NCBI GenBank assembly: GCA_938036915.1
Contig: CALHVV010000062.1
Span: forward strand, 1-20,183
Direction: 5' to 3'
DNA from: an uncultured Candidatus Saccharibacteria bacterium
Lineage (GTDB): Bacteria > Patescibacteriota > Saccharimonadia > Saccharimonadales > Saccharimonadaceae
Length of the DNA: 20,183 nt
The notes under the pieces are model-generated. The model was not told the origin of the DNA, did not search any database, and saw only the letters and a program-made list of their open reading frames with translations. Shown here piece after piece: positions 13,496-20,180 of this stretch. The first letter of the stretch is position 1. Every line of letters begins with the position of its first letter. The position numbers and the translations under genes are program-made.

Positions 13496-14760
13496 ACAGC
13501 ATTTACCTCTGTGTAATGAGCTAATTCGCGCCGCAAGGCAAGCATGGCGGTATAAGTGCAGTAGATGCGCAAGGGGGTGCCGCGGTTGGCCTGGACAAAC
13601 TCTGCCAGAGCTTGCTTGAGGCCAGGTACAACGCGCCGAGCTTCTACCTCATCATACTGGAGGCGCAGCGCCATATCGTAGGCGCGCACACCACTCACCA
13701 TTGCCACGCCAGTGGGCCGAAGCGTGTCGAAGTCGACATCCCATAGCCAACTCATATCGCGGCCATCGGCGTACTGGTCGTTGATGGCAATCATTGTAGC
13801 AGTCTTGTGTGGGTCAAACGATGCCAGGCTCAGGCGAAAGCCACTCGGGTTCTTGACGAGGACAAGCTCGCAGGGCTGGCCATTGACGGTCAGGGCTTCG
13901 CCGCGGCCAAAGGCTGGCTCGACCTGAGCTAGAGCAGCGAGCATGGCGGGCGTATCGAGTTTATCTTGCAGAATAGTACGGACGAGGGTAAGTGCTCCTG
14001 CAGCGTTTTGGGCATTGTAGCTCCCCTTGAGCTTGAGTGAGACAGAATGATCGGAACCGTCGAAGCGGAAAGTGGCAGCTTGGTCAGATAAGTGGCATAG
14101 CGTCACATCAGCATTGATGGTGGCTGTAGCCTGGCCTGGGGTGCTCCGCATGGTATCGTCGCTTGGGAAGAGGTGAGCGAGTGATGGATCAACGCCATAG
14201 CGGCTTATTGGTGCTGTAAGATCAGCGGTAAATTCTTGCCGCGTCAGCCGTGGATCATTGCCATTGAGAACAATGCCATTTGTGGTGCGCATGGCGATGG
14301 TGTGAAGCAGCTGCGCTGTGTAGTCAATCTCGCCAAAGCGATCGAGTTGGTCGCGCAGGACGTTGAGTAATAAACAATAGCGTGGGGCAACTTGCTTGAC
14401 GAAGTGCACAGCATGCGCTTCGTCCAGCTCCAGCACGGCAATATCCGCTGGCAAAACACCATGGGTATCAACCGCCTCAAGTAGTGCTGCTGCCACGCCG
14501 CGGGTAAAGTTGCTCCCCGTGCGATTAGTAAAGACACGGAGGCCTTGGCTTTCCAGTAGGGCTACAACCATCTTGGTAGTGGTTGTCTTGCCGTTAGTGC
14601 CACTTACTACCACCACACCATGCGGTAGAGCATCAAGCGTACGGGCAAGAAAGTGCCGATCGAGTTTCTCGACGACGAGGCCTGGCAATGCTGAGCCACC
14701 ACCGCGCAACCGAGCTGCGCGCTGCACCCCTTTGCCCACAAGAGTTGTAATACGAATCAT
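13492..14760 (-). CDS. murT: Lipid II isoglutaminyl synthase, Mur ligase subunit MurT
   Basis: A 422-residue Mur-ligase-fold protein that activates the lipid II D-Glu carboxylate with ATP for amidation by GatD-derived ammonia. The P-loop is VVVVSGTNGKTTTTK (49-63). Further family blocks are NRTGSNFTRG, AVLELDEAHAVHFV and LLLNVLRDQLDRFGEID. The MurT-specific C-terminal domain (DUF1727) has VLVKNPSGFRLSL and MIAINDQYADGRDMSWLWDV. Gram-positive MurT carries a four-Cys zinc ribbon in the central domain; here that region (after LTAPISRYGVDPSLAHLFPS) has only one Cys, in VTLCHLSDQA, so the zinc site is lost. The ATG at 14760 is chosen because an extended TGCTATAAT ends 7 nt upstream; an in-frame ATG at 14796 precedes the promoter. 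Confidence 0.95.
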   Translation of the reverse strand: MIRITTLVGKGVQRAARLRGGGSALPGLVVEKLDRHFLARTLDALPHGVVVVSGTNGKTTTTKMVVALLESQGLRVFTNRTGSNFTRGVAAALLEAVDTHGVLPADIAVLELDEAHAVHFVKQVAPRYCLLLNVLRDQLDRFGEIDYTAQLLHTIAMRTTNGIVLNGNDPRLTRQEFTADLTAPISRYGVDPSLAHLFPSDDTMRSTPGQATATINADVTLCHLSDQAATFRFDGSDHSVSLKLKGSYNAQNAAGALTLVRTILQDKLDTPAMLAALAQVEPAFGRGEALTVNGQPCELVLVKNPSGFRLSLASFDPHKTATMIAINDQYADGRDMSWLWDVDFDTLRPTGVAMVSGVRAYDMALRLQYDEVEARRVVPGLKQALAEFVQANRGTPLRIYCTYTAMLALRRELAHYTEVNAV

Positions 14761-14767
14761 GGTGTTT

Positions 14768-14773
14768 ATTATA
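14768..14773 (-). promoter_or_regulatory. -10 box (extended TGCTATAAT) for murT-gatD
   Basis: TGC plus TATAAT on the minus strand ends 7 nt before the murT ATG. This is the best match in the window to the leaderless layout. It is divergent from the promoter at 14837, 63 bp away. Confidence 0.85.
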
Positions 14774-14836
14774 GCATGAGCATACATACCTGACACGATG
14801 AGATTGAGGTGGATTCCAAAACTGTACTTAGTTTGC

Positions 14837-14842
14837 TATTAT
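14837..14842 (+). promoter_or_regulatory. -10 box (extended TGCTATTAT) for the kinase-fold two-gene unit
   Basis: TGC plus TATTAT ends 7 nt before the ATG at 14850. The intervening ATG at 14843 runs into a stop within a few codons, which supports 14850. Confidence 0.7.
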
Positions 14843-14849
14843 ATGTCAT

Positions 14850-15539
14850 ATGCGTAGTTACGAAGATCTAGCAGGCCATAATAAACCTTCTGCTATACGT
14901 GAACCTAGTATCCAGAATCGTATCACTAAGGAGTATAAAGAGATTGTTGGAGAAGATGGTGTACGAAAAGTATATGTTCCACAGAGTGATATCCAGTCTG
15001 GTGCATATGATCCCGATTTCCACAGCCTAATGATAGAAAACAACTTGAGTAGTGCATCAATAAAGAAACATGATGATGAGGTAGAGGTTTCATATCCATC
15101 AAGCCTTGACGCCATGCGGATGGATGGAGTGTTGGCAACGTGTCGAGCACAGGGTGACTATACTGATTTTATACGTTCGGTTGTCATTGCTGCCCATCAA
15201 ATTGCTGATACAATATTAGCGACTGATAAGATTCCCCAATTGAATTCTATAGAAAATATTCTAATTAAGCGTAACAGCCAGGTACTGGGTAGTGTAGAGT
15301 TTACTCCACCCTTTTATGCAGAGGAGTTTGTAGTCGATACTGATACTGTACAAATACAGCAAGAAGACGAAAGGGAATTAACGGCTGAAGAATTAGATCT
15401 CCAGCGCGATATCGCTATTAGCGACACAACAAGTCGAGTTGTTGTCCAGATGCTAGAGTCGACTCTGTCTCGAAGAGATATGGATGCCGACAGCGCCTCT
15501 GTGATTAAACAAATAATTGAAAGTATAGAAAAGAGATAG
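14850..15539 (+). CDS. Protein of unknown function, partner of a kinase-fold protein
   Basis: A 229-residue, acidic, mostly soluble-looking protein that I do not recognise; there is no signal peptide or membrane segment. The N-terminal part is polar (IREPSIQNRITKEYKEIVGE, YVPQSDIQSGAYDPDFHSLM). The middle is helical (CRAQGDYTDFIRSVVIAAHQ, IADTILATDKIPQLNSIENI) and reaches a strand-like GSVEFTPPFYAEEFVV. The C-terminal third is Glu-rich and probably helical (EDERELTAEELDLQRDIAIS, VVVQMLESTLSRRDMDADSA). The stop is 6 bp before the kinase-fold gene, so the two are surely co-transcribed. Both are visibly AT-richer than murT and the Clp gene around them. Its role may be as substrate, regulator or scaffold of the kinase-like partner; this is inference from position only. 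Confidence 0.8.
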   Translation: MRSYEDLAGHNKPSAIREPSIQNRITKEYKEIVGEDGVRKVYVPQSDIQSGAYDPDFHSLMIENNLSSASIKKHDDEVEVSYPSSLDAMRMDGVLATCRAQGDYTDFIRSVVIAAHQIADTILATDKIPQLNSIENILIKRNSQVLGSVEFTPPFYAEEFVVDTDTVQIQQEDERELTAEELDLQRDIAISDTTSRVVVQMLESTLSRRDMDADSASVIKQIIESIEKR

Positions 15540-15545
15540 AGCCGT

Positions 15546-16418
15546 ATGCGCAAACATGAAGAGCAGATGGTGCATCCTGAACTCGACAAGCCTACAGAGG
15601 TAGAGAAAGTACTTACTGTTGATGCTCTCGCTAAAGCGATCAGTCGACCGCTTGAACTAAGTTACGCTGGAGAGATAGGTGCATCTGATAGCGGGCATGG
15701 TGTATTTTTTGCATTGGATACCCAAGATAATACCCAGGCATATGCAATTAAACGGTTTGGTAATAGTCAAAAAGCACAGAGAGAGATTGACCTATTGCAC
15801 GAAGCTGCCAGCCGCGGCCTAAAGACTCTCCAGACGGTGCTTGACAAACCACTAGCGGTTTCTGGTGTGAAGGGTGTGGATGTTGTAACTCGGCGAATTC
15901 CATCGCTTGGTACGATGAACTCCATAGCGTGGTCTGAGTACTATGCGGGGCAGCCCTCATATGAGTCAGAGATTGTTCCTGTTATGAAGTCAATTGGCCA
16001 ATATATTGGGAATCTGCATGCGAATGGGATGCATCATGGCGATATGCAATTGAAGAATATCGCAACTATACCTTCTGGTGAGTTTGTTACATTTGATTTG
16101 GAAAACGCTTACTTCCATGCAGACAAAAAAAGTGCTCTGCAGCAAGTGGATTTTCAGGATGATTGTATGAAGGATATCACTACAGTAATTGAGTCCTTTG
16201 CGCGGAGTGGTTTCATGGCCTCATCGAGTGACGAGATTTTCTGGCAGGAGATTCAAGAAAATCTACTACAGCCATATATAGAAGAGAGTGATAGTCTATT
16301 CTTGCTTGACGATGACAGGCATAAAGCGCTCATGCATTGCATCGATAGATGTAAAAGAATTCGTAATGAGTCAAACAAAACACATCTGACAATCGATCGA
16401 CTCGTTGCTCATTTGTAA
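15546..16418 (+). CDS. Kinase-fold protein (APH / protein-kinase-like superfamily)
   Basis: A 290-residue protein with the core of the protein-kinase-like/aminoglycoside-phosphotransferase fold: AYAIKRFG with Lys69 (ATP-binding Lys), REIDLLHEAA with Glu80 (its helix-C partner), VVTRRIPSLGTM as hinge, LHANGMHHGDMQLKNI with catalytic Asp166 and Asn171, and VTFDLENAY with metal-binding Asp184. All key residues are present, so it should be an active phosphotransferase. The compact H-G-D-x4-N form with D-L-E in place of D-F-G is closer to APH, RIO or LPS-kinase types than to Ser/Thr kinases. The substrate is unknown; it may be a small molecule, a lipid or a protein. It lies 6 bp after the unknown partner gene, under its promoter, and is AT-richer than the surroundings. 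A weak hairpin follows at about 16440-16469. Confidence 0.8.
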   Translation: MRKHEEQMVHPELDKPTEVEKVLTVDALAKAISRPLELSYAGEIGASDSGHGVFFALDTQDNTQAYAIKRFGNSQKAQREIDLLHEAASRGLKTLQTVLDKPLAVSGVKGVDVVTRRIPSLGTMNSIAWSEYYAGQPSYESEIVPVMKSIGQYIGNLHANGMHHGDMQLKNIATIPSGEFVTFDLENAYFHADKKSALQQVDFQDDCMKDITTVIESFARSGFMASSSDEIFWQEIQENLLQPYIEESDSLFLLDDDRHKALMHCIDRCKRIRNESNKTHLTIDRLVAHL

Positions 16419-16439
16419 CAAGATATGGATTTGCAGGGT

Positions 16440-16473
16440 GCGACATCTGTATATCCTAGGTAGAGTCGCTTTG
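16440..16473 (+). terminator. Possible terminator after the kinase-fold gene
   Basis: GCGAC (16440-16444) pairs with GTCGC (16465-16469), extended by TCT/AGA across a bulged A, and is followed by TTTG. The loop is long and the T-tract poor, so confidence is low. Confidence 0.35.
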
Positions 16474-16508
16474 TGATAATATGAGTAGCACAAATTACGC
16501 TAGTGCGC

Positions 16509-16514
16509 TACAAT
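16509..16514 (+). promoter_or_regulatory. -10 box (TACAAT) for the membrane protein-Clp unit
   Basis: TACAAT is followed by 7 nt (GCATAGT) and ATG at 16522. An in-frame ATG at 16513 overlaps the box itself and cannot be within a transcript from it. Confidence 0.75.
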
Positions 16515-16521
16515 GCATAGT

Positions 16522-16899
16522 ATGATAGTGGTTGGATTTTTTGCGTGGTGGTATGGCGCTGGGTGGTGGCAGCGGATCACGACGGTGTGGGGGAAGCTGG
16601 TGAGTGTGTTTGATTATTTCTCGATCGATCTCTTGGTGCGAACGTGGTTTGCGCCGTTTCGACAGATATCGGCAGGAGCGGTGGATGGGCCGATTGGCGT
16701 GCAAATTCGGGCTTTTTTTGACCGCCTCATCTCGCGGACGATTGGCGGCATTGTGCGGAGCTTTATGATTATCTTTGGTATTATCGCGCTCGCAGTAACT
16801 GCTGTGGTGGGGCTTGTCTTTATTGCTGCTTGGGCGCTTGTGCCTGCGTTGCCACTGCTGGGGGCGGGACTTGCGATAGTGGGGTGGCTGCCATGGTAA
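16522..16899 (+). CDS. Small membrane protein paired with the Clp-like ATPase
   Basis: A 125-residue protein not assigned to a named family. The N-terminus is aromatic and amphipathic (MIVVGFFAWWYGAGWWQRIT), followed by a polar segment with FDYFSIDLLVRTWFAPFRQI. The second half is strongly hydrophobic, with two probable membrane helices (GGIVRSFMIIFGIIALAVTA and VVGLVFIAAWALVPALPLLG), ending LAIVGWLPW. I recall similar short proteins with the W-W-Y-G and D-x-F-S-x-x-L-L-x-T-x-F-x-P motifs in CPR genomes, but cannot confirm it here. Its TAA lies inside the start of the Clp-like gene (ATGGTAA; 7-nt overlap), so translation is coupled and a stable complex with the membrane-anchored ATPase is likely. 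The start at 16522 follows the TACAAT box by 7 nt. Confidence 0.8.
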   Translation: MIVVGFFAWWYGAGWWQRITTVWGKLVSVFDYFSIDLLVRTWFAPFRQISAGAVDGPIGVQIRAFFDRLISRTIGGIVRSFMIIFGIIALAVTAVVGLVFIAAWALVPALPLLGAGLAIVGWLPW

Positions 16900-19340
16900 G
16901 TGACTTTCACTATGATAGTTTGCGTGCTAAGAAGGCTCGCCTGGGTGTGCAGATGGGCCGCTTCGATCACTGGTGGTGGGCGCCATTTGTGCTTCTTATA
17001 GCAGGAGCGGGAGCCTTGCTGGCGGTGGAATTGCCACTGGGGTGGTTTGTCGCGAGCTTGGCTGTGGTGCCATATGGGCTCCACCGGTGGTATCAGGGTG
17101 AGATTGCCCATTTGCCCACTGGTGGTGGCACAGCTGATGGGTTGCTTGCGGGTGACGTCCTGGGCCGATTACCCGCTACGCCAACACCACGCGATATTGC
17201 ATGGGCATTGCGCTCAGTTAATGATGGGCTGTTTATGGCATTGCGACTCGGTCTCAGCCCGGCGCTTATACAGGATCTCGTGAGTGACGACCCGAGCATT
17301 ATGCCCGAGTTTTGGCAATTTGCTGATCGCATCCGTCAGTACAATCAACTCGAACAAATCACGGGTAGTGTGCTTATGGTGGCTTTGGTGCGCAGTGTGC
17401 CTGGCTACCAAAATATCCTGGCGGAGCTCCAGCTTGACGACGAAGATCTCGATGGCGCTGTGCAGTGGCAGCACCACTTGCGCCAGTTGGTGGCACAGAT
17501 TCATCAGCCGCGGCGCACTGGTGGGGTGGCACGCGATTGGTCGTTTGGTTATATCCCACTGTTACGCCGCTTTGGACAGAATATCAGTGAGCAAATTAGT
17601 CGTGGTGGCGGGATGTTCTCTGTTGATGTGGCGTCGCACACCAAAGCGATTGATCAGCTCATCGACATCTTCGGCACTCGTGGGCGGCAGAATGCCGTGC
17701 TGGTAGGGCAGGCTGGCACGGGCAAGACGACCATCATTCACGCCTTTGCTGAGCGGCTACTCGATGCCTCGGCACGTTTGCCTAGTAGCCTCAAGTTTCG
17801 GCAGGTGTTTATCCTCGACTCATCATCACTCATCGCTGCGGCACCAGGCCGAGGTGAGCTCGAGAACCTTGTTATGCGCGTCCTTGGTGAGGCGTATACT
17901 GCTAAGAACATCATCATCTGCCTGGATAATGCTCAACTATTCTTTGAGGAAGGGATTGGCGCGGTGGATCTTACCAATGTACTGCTGCCTATTCTCGAGG
18001 CGGGGCGCCTGAGGGTTATTCTGAGTATGGACGAGCAGCGGTTTTTGCAGATTGGCCGGCGCAACCCATCGCTTGCTAATGCGCTCAATCGCATCTCCAT
18101 AGCACCCACAGACGAAGCTGAGACACTGCGCGTCTTGCAAGAGCAAGCCGTCATCACTGAGGGGCAGCGCCATGTGGCTTACCGCTATCAAGCGCTGCGC
18201 GAGGCGTATCGACTAAGTGCGCGCTATATTCATGATCTCGCTATGCCGGGCCAAGCCATCAAGCTGCTCGAGTCGGCCGCGAGCTACCACGAGGATGGTA
18301 TTGTGACAAAGCAATCGGTGCAGCAAGCTATTGAGCAGACGATGGATGTGAAGATAAGTGTGGCGAGTACTGCTGATGATCGTGAGCGGCTACTCAATAT
18401 GGAGGCGCTCATCCACCAGCGAATGGTCAACCAAACGCGAGCGGTCAGCGTGGTAAGCGACGCCTTGCGCCGAGCACGAGCCGGTGTGCGCAACCAAAAT
18501 CGGCCAATTGGCACCTTTCTCTTTCTTGGGCCAACAGGAGTGGGCAAGACAGAGTTAAGTAAGGCTCTGGCTGACGTGTACTTTGGTGGTGAGGGCAAGA
18601 TTGTCCGGATTGACCTCAACGAATATGTCCGGCCTGAGGATGTGTCGCGCCTGATTGCTGATGGCGCTGATGACCCAGCCAGCTTAACCGCCCAGGTGAT
18701 GAAACAGCCCTTTAGCGTGGTATTGCTGGATGAAATTGAGAAGGCCGCGCCAGAGGTATTAGCAACCTTGCTGCAGCTACTGGATGAGGGGATCCTGCGC
18801 GATATTAAGAACCGTGAGGTGAGCTTCCGTGATGCAATTGTCATTGCTACGAGCAACGCTGGGGCTGACCGCATCCGCGAATATATCGAGCATGGCTATA
18901 AACTTGAGCAATTCGAACAGCAGTTTACCGACGAGCTCATTAACAGTGGTCAGTTCCGGCCCGAGTTCCTTAACCGTTTTGACGAAATTGTCCTCTTCCG
19001 GCCGTTTACTAAGGAAGAACTAGTGCAAGTGCTTGACCTTATCCTCGAGGGGGTCAATGCTACGCTCGCCCAGCAAAAGGTCTCGGTCGCGGTAGAGTAT
19101 GATGCTAAGCTCTTTCTCGTCGAACGTGGCTATGATCCACGGCTTGGTGCTCGCCCAATGCGCCGCGTGGTGCAAAAAGCGGTGGAGAACACTGTGGCGC
19201 GCCAGATGCTGAGCGGTAGTGTAGCACCTGGCAGCACTATTACTGTCACGCTTGAGCAAGCCCGCCAAGCTTTCCAGACCGATGGCGCACCAGAGGTTGT
19301 GACAGCAGATGAAATTATTCCACCAGAGTATAAACGGTAA
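16893..19340 (+). CDS. Membrane-anchored double-AAA+ Clp-like ATPase, divergent
   Basis: An 815-residue ClpA/B/C-type protein. Order: short basic N-terminus; two membrane helices (about 29-64, starting FDHWWWAPFVLLI); a Clp-N-like helical region (about 85-215); AAA-1 with Walker A GQAGTGKT (272-279); AAA-2 with Walker A GPTGVGKT (546-553), Walker B VVLLDEIEKA (Asp613-Glu614), sensor-1 ATSNAGA, arginine finger RPEFLNRFDEIVLF, and sensor-2 RLGARPMRR. Oddities: AAA-1 Walker B reads ICLDNAQLF, with Asn346 for the catalytic Glu. The AAA-1 pore loop K-Y-R-G is PGRG (318-321). The AAA-2 G-Y-V-G pore loop is replaced by ADGADDPAS (589-597), and no I-G-F ClpP loop is present. So ATPase activity likely rests on AAA-2, and ordinary threading to ClpP is doubtful. 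The ATG at 16893 overlaps the upstream stop; earlier in-frame starts lie wholly within that gene. Confidence 0.9.
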   Translation: MVSDFHYDSLRAKKARLGVQMGRFDHWWWAPFVLLIAGAGALLAVELPLGWFVASLAVVPYGLHRWYQGEIAHLPTGGGTADGLLAGDVLGRLPATPTPRDIAWALRSVNDGLFMALRLGLSPALIQDLVSDDPSIMPEFWQFADRIRQYNQLEQITGSVLMVALVRSVPGYQNILAELQLDDEDLDGAVQWQHHLRQLVAQIHQPRRTGGVARDWSFGYIPLLRRFGQNISEQISRGGGMFSVDVASHTKAIDQLIDIFGTRGRQNAVLVGQAGTGKTTIIHAFAERLLDASARLPSSLKFRQVFILDSSSLIAAAPGRGELENLVMRVLGEAYTAKNIIICLDNAQLFFEEGIGAVDLTNVLLPILEAGRLRVILSMDEQRFLQIGRRNPSLANALNRISIAPTDEAETLRVLQEQAVITEGQRHVAYRYQALREAYRLSARYIHDLAMPGQAIKLLESAASYHEDGIVTKQSVQQAIEQTMDVKISVASTADDRERLLNMEALIHQRMVNQTRAVSVVSDALRRARAGVRNQNRPIGTFLFLGPTGVGKTELSKALADVYFGGEGKIVRIDLNEYVRPEDVSRLIADGADDPASLTAQVMKQPFSVVLLDEIEKAAPEVLATLLQLLDEGILRDIKNREVSFRDAIVIATSNAGADRIREYIEHGYKLEQFEQQFTDELINSGQFRPEFLNRFDEIVLFRPFTKEELVQVLDLILEGVNATLAQQKVSVAVEYDAKLFLVERGYDPRLGARPMRRVVQKAVENTVARQMLSGSVAPGSTITVTLEQARQAFQTDGAPEVVTADEIIPPEYKR

Positions 19341-19355
19341 AAGTGCGGCACTTTT
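19339..19355 (+). terminator. Possible terminator after the Clp-like gene
   Basis: AAAAGTGC and GCACTTTT form a perfect inverted repeat around one G, folding as a 7-bp stem with a CGG loop. It begins inside the TAA stop. The T's are part of the stem and no longer tract follows, so strength is uncertain. Confidence 0.5.
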
Positions 19356-19537
19356 GAGTAATTAGCTTTAGCTCTACAAAGAAATGATATTGAGAAGGTG
19401 CCCATTCTATTACGCACACATTAGATAAGAAGAACGAAGGTATGAAGGGGTTCTCAAGTAGACTTGAAAGCACAAATTTTCTACCCTTGAAAGAATGTAA
19501 GAGCGGGAAATAATACCTCTTTTTGTGACGTATACTT
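19356..19537. other. Intergenic stretch between convergent genes
   Basis: No credible gene is seen. It has a small inverted repeat, TCAAGT-AG-ACTTGA, at about 19454-19467, and an imperfect hairpin near 19500-19520 before TTTTT that could terminate plus-strand transcripts. Nothing else is recognisable. Confidence 0.4.
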
Positions 19538-19996
19538 CTAGCGGTACGAGCCAAAGCCGCGTGATTGCTGACCTTGGTTTGGTTGCATAAATCCTGGGCG
19601 GAAGCTTGGCTTCGTGGCTGGTTTACTATAGGCTGGTTGTGATTGTCGCGGCGTGTGTACTGTGTTATCACGCCGGCGGGCGTAGGTGGCAGTGCCTGGT
19701 CGTGATCCTGATGGGTCACGTGGCCCCTCGCCACTGCCACGGAGACGCTCGTTGTTCATATAAGGTGCTTCGTCATCAATACGGCTACTATCGGCTGCGA
19801 CTGGCCGGCAGCCCATCATAGTGTGCGAGCTTTGGTAGCGCAAGTGGTTAGTGCGGCGTTCTTGGATAGATTGATGTTGGCGCTGGTCAACACGTAGCGA
19901 CGACGTCTTAGCACCGTTGACGATGGTGCGAGTATTGCGCGCGACGCCATTGGTGTGTATATTTGATCCGCGCAAGCGATGGAGTCCTCGGGTCAT
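19538..19996 (-). CDS. Basic Arg/Gln/Gly-rich, probably disordered protein
   Basis: A 152-residue protein of unknown function and unusual composition: rich in Arg, Gln, Ser, Gly, Asn and Pro, with almost no hydrophobic core, one Cys and no membrane segment. Segments include MTRGLHRLRGSNIHTNGVAR, LRVDQRQHQSIQERRTNHLR, RLRGSGEGPRDPSGSRPGTA and a C-terminus of MQPNQGQQSRGFGSYR. RG and RGFG motifs with Gln/Asn-rich spacers resemble RNA-binding or phase-separating tails, so a nucleic-acid role is conceivable but unproven. It is supported as a real gene by a TATAAT box 6 nt before ATG 19996 and by an open frame of full length. An in-frame ATG at 20038 lies across the divergent tRNA promoter and is rejected. 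It shares a 43-bp divergent promoter region with tRNA-Gly. Confidence 0.6.
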   Translation of the reverse strand: MTRGLHRLRGSNIHTNGVARNTRTIVNGAKTSSLRVDQRQHQSIQERRTNHLRYQSSHTMMGCRPVAADSSRIDDEAPYMNNERLRGSGEGPRDPSGSRPGTATYARRRDNTVHTPRQSQPAYSKPATKPSFRPGFMQPNQGQQSRGFGSYR

Positions 19997-20002
19997 ACCT
20001 TT

Positions 20003-20008
20003 ATTATA
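20003..20008 (-). promoter_or_regulatory. -10 box (TATAAT) for the Arg/Gln-rich protein gene
   Basis: TATAAT on the minus strand ends 6 nt before ATG 19996. It is back to back with the tRNA-Gly promoter (13 bp between the two boxes). Confidence 0.7.
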
Positions 20009-20021
20009 CATAAAAAAGTGA

Positions 20022-20027
20022 TATAAT
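20022..20027 (+). promoter_or_regulatory. -10 box (extended TGATATAAT) for tRNA-Gly
   Basis: TGA plus TATAAT ends 11 nt before the first base of the tRNA. Confidence 0.8.
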
Positions 20028-20038
20028 GGATAGCGCAT

Positions 20039-20113
20039 GCGGGTGTCGTACAGCGGCTAGTATACAAGTTTTCCAAACTTGGGATCGGAGTTCGATTCTC
20101 CGCACCCGCACCA
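20039..20113 (+). tRNA. tRNA-Gly(TCC), CCA encoded
   Basis: A complete cloverleaf. The acceptor GCGGGTG (20039-20045) pairs exactly with CACCCGC (20103-20109). The anticodon stem is CAAGT/ACTTG around loop TTTCCAA, giving anticodon TCC for GGA (and GGG by wobble). The T-arm is CGGAG-TTCGATT-CTCCG. Discriminator A is followed by an encoded CCA at 20111-20113. It has its own extended -10 and a strong downstream terminator. Confidence 0.97.
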
Positions 20114-20135
20114 TTTCGGAACAAAATTGGAAACG

Positions 20136-20158
20136 GTCGCCCTGTCGGGCGGCTTTTT
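20136..20158 (+). terminator. Intrinsic terminator after tRNA-Gly
   Basis: GTCGCCC pairs with GGGCGGC (one T.G pair) around a TGTC tetraloop and runs directly into TTTTT. It lies 22 bp after the tRNA. Confidence 0.93.
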
Positions 20159-20163
20159 CTAGA

Positions 20164-20180
20164 CTTTGGCGGAGCCAAAG
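20164..20180. repeat. Perfect short inverted repeat at the window edge
   Basis: CTTTGGC and GCCAAAG flank GGA. There is no T-tract within the window. It could be part of a second terminator or of the next gene's control region, and the edge of the window prevents a decision. Confidence 0.5.

Noticed and set aside
16513..16521. Upstream ATG for the small membrane protein
   Set aside because: This ATG overlaps the TACAAT -10 box, so it cannot be in a transcript made from it; the ATG at 16522 is 7 nt after the box like its neighbours.
18284..18874. 196-codon minus-strand frame under the Clp-like gene
   Set aside because: It is antisense to the conserved AAA-2 domain, which fully explains the sequence.
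19993..20178. Minus-strand open frame with GAENRTPIPSLENLYTSR
   Set aside because: It is the antisense of tRNA-Gly and its terminator; a common spurious annotation.
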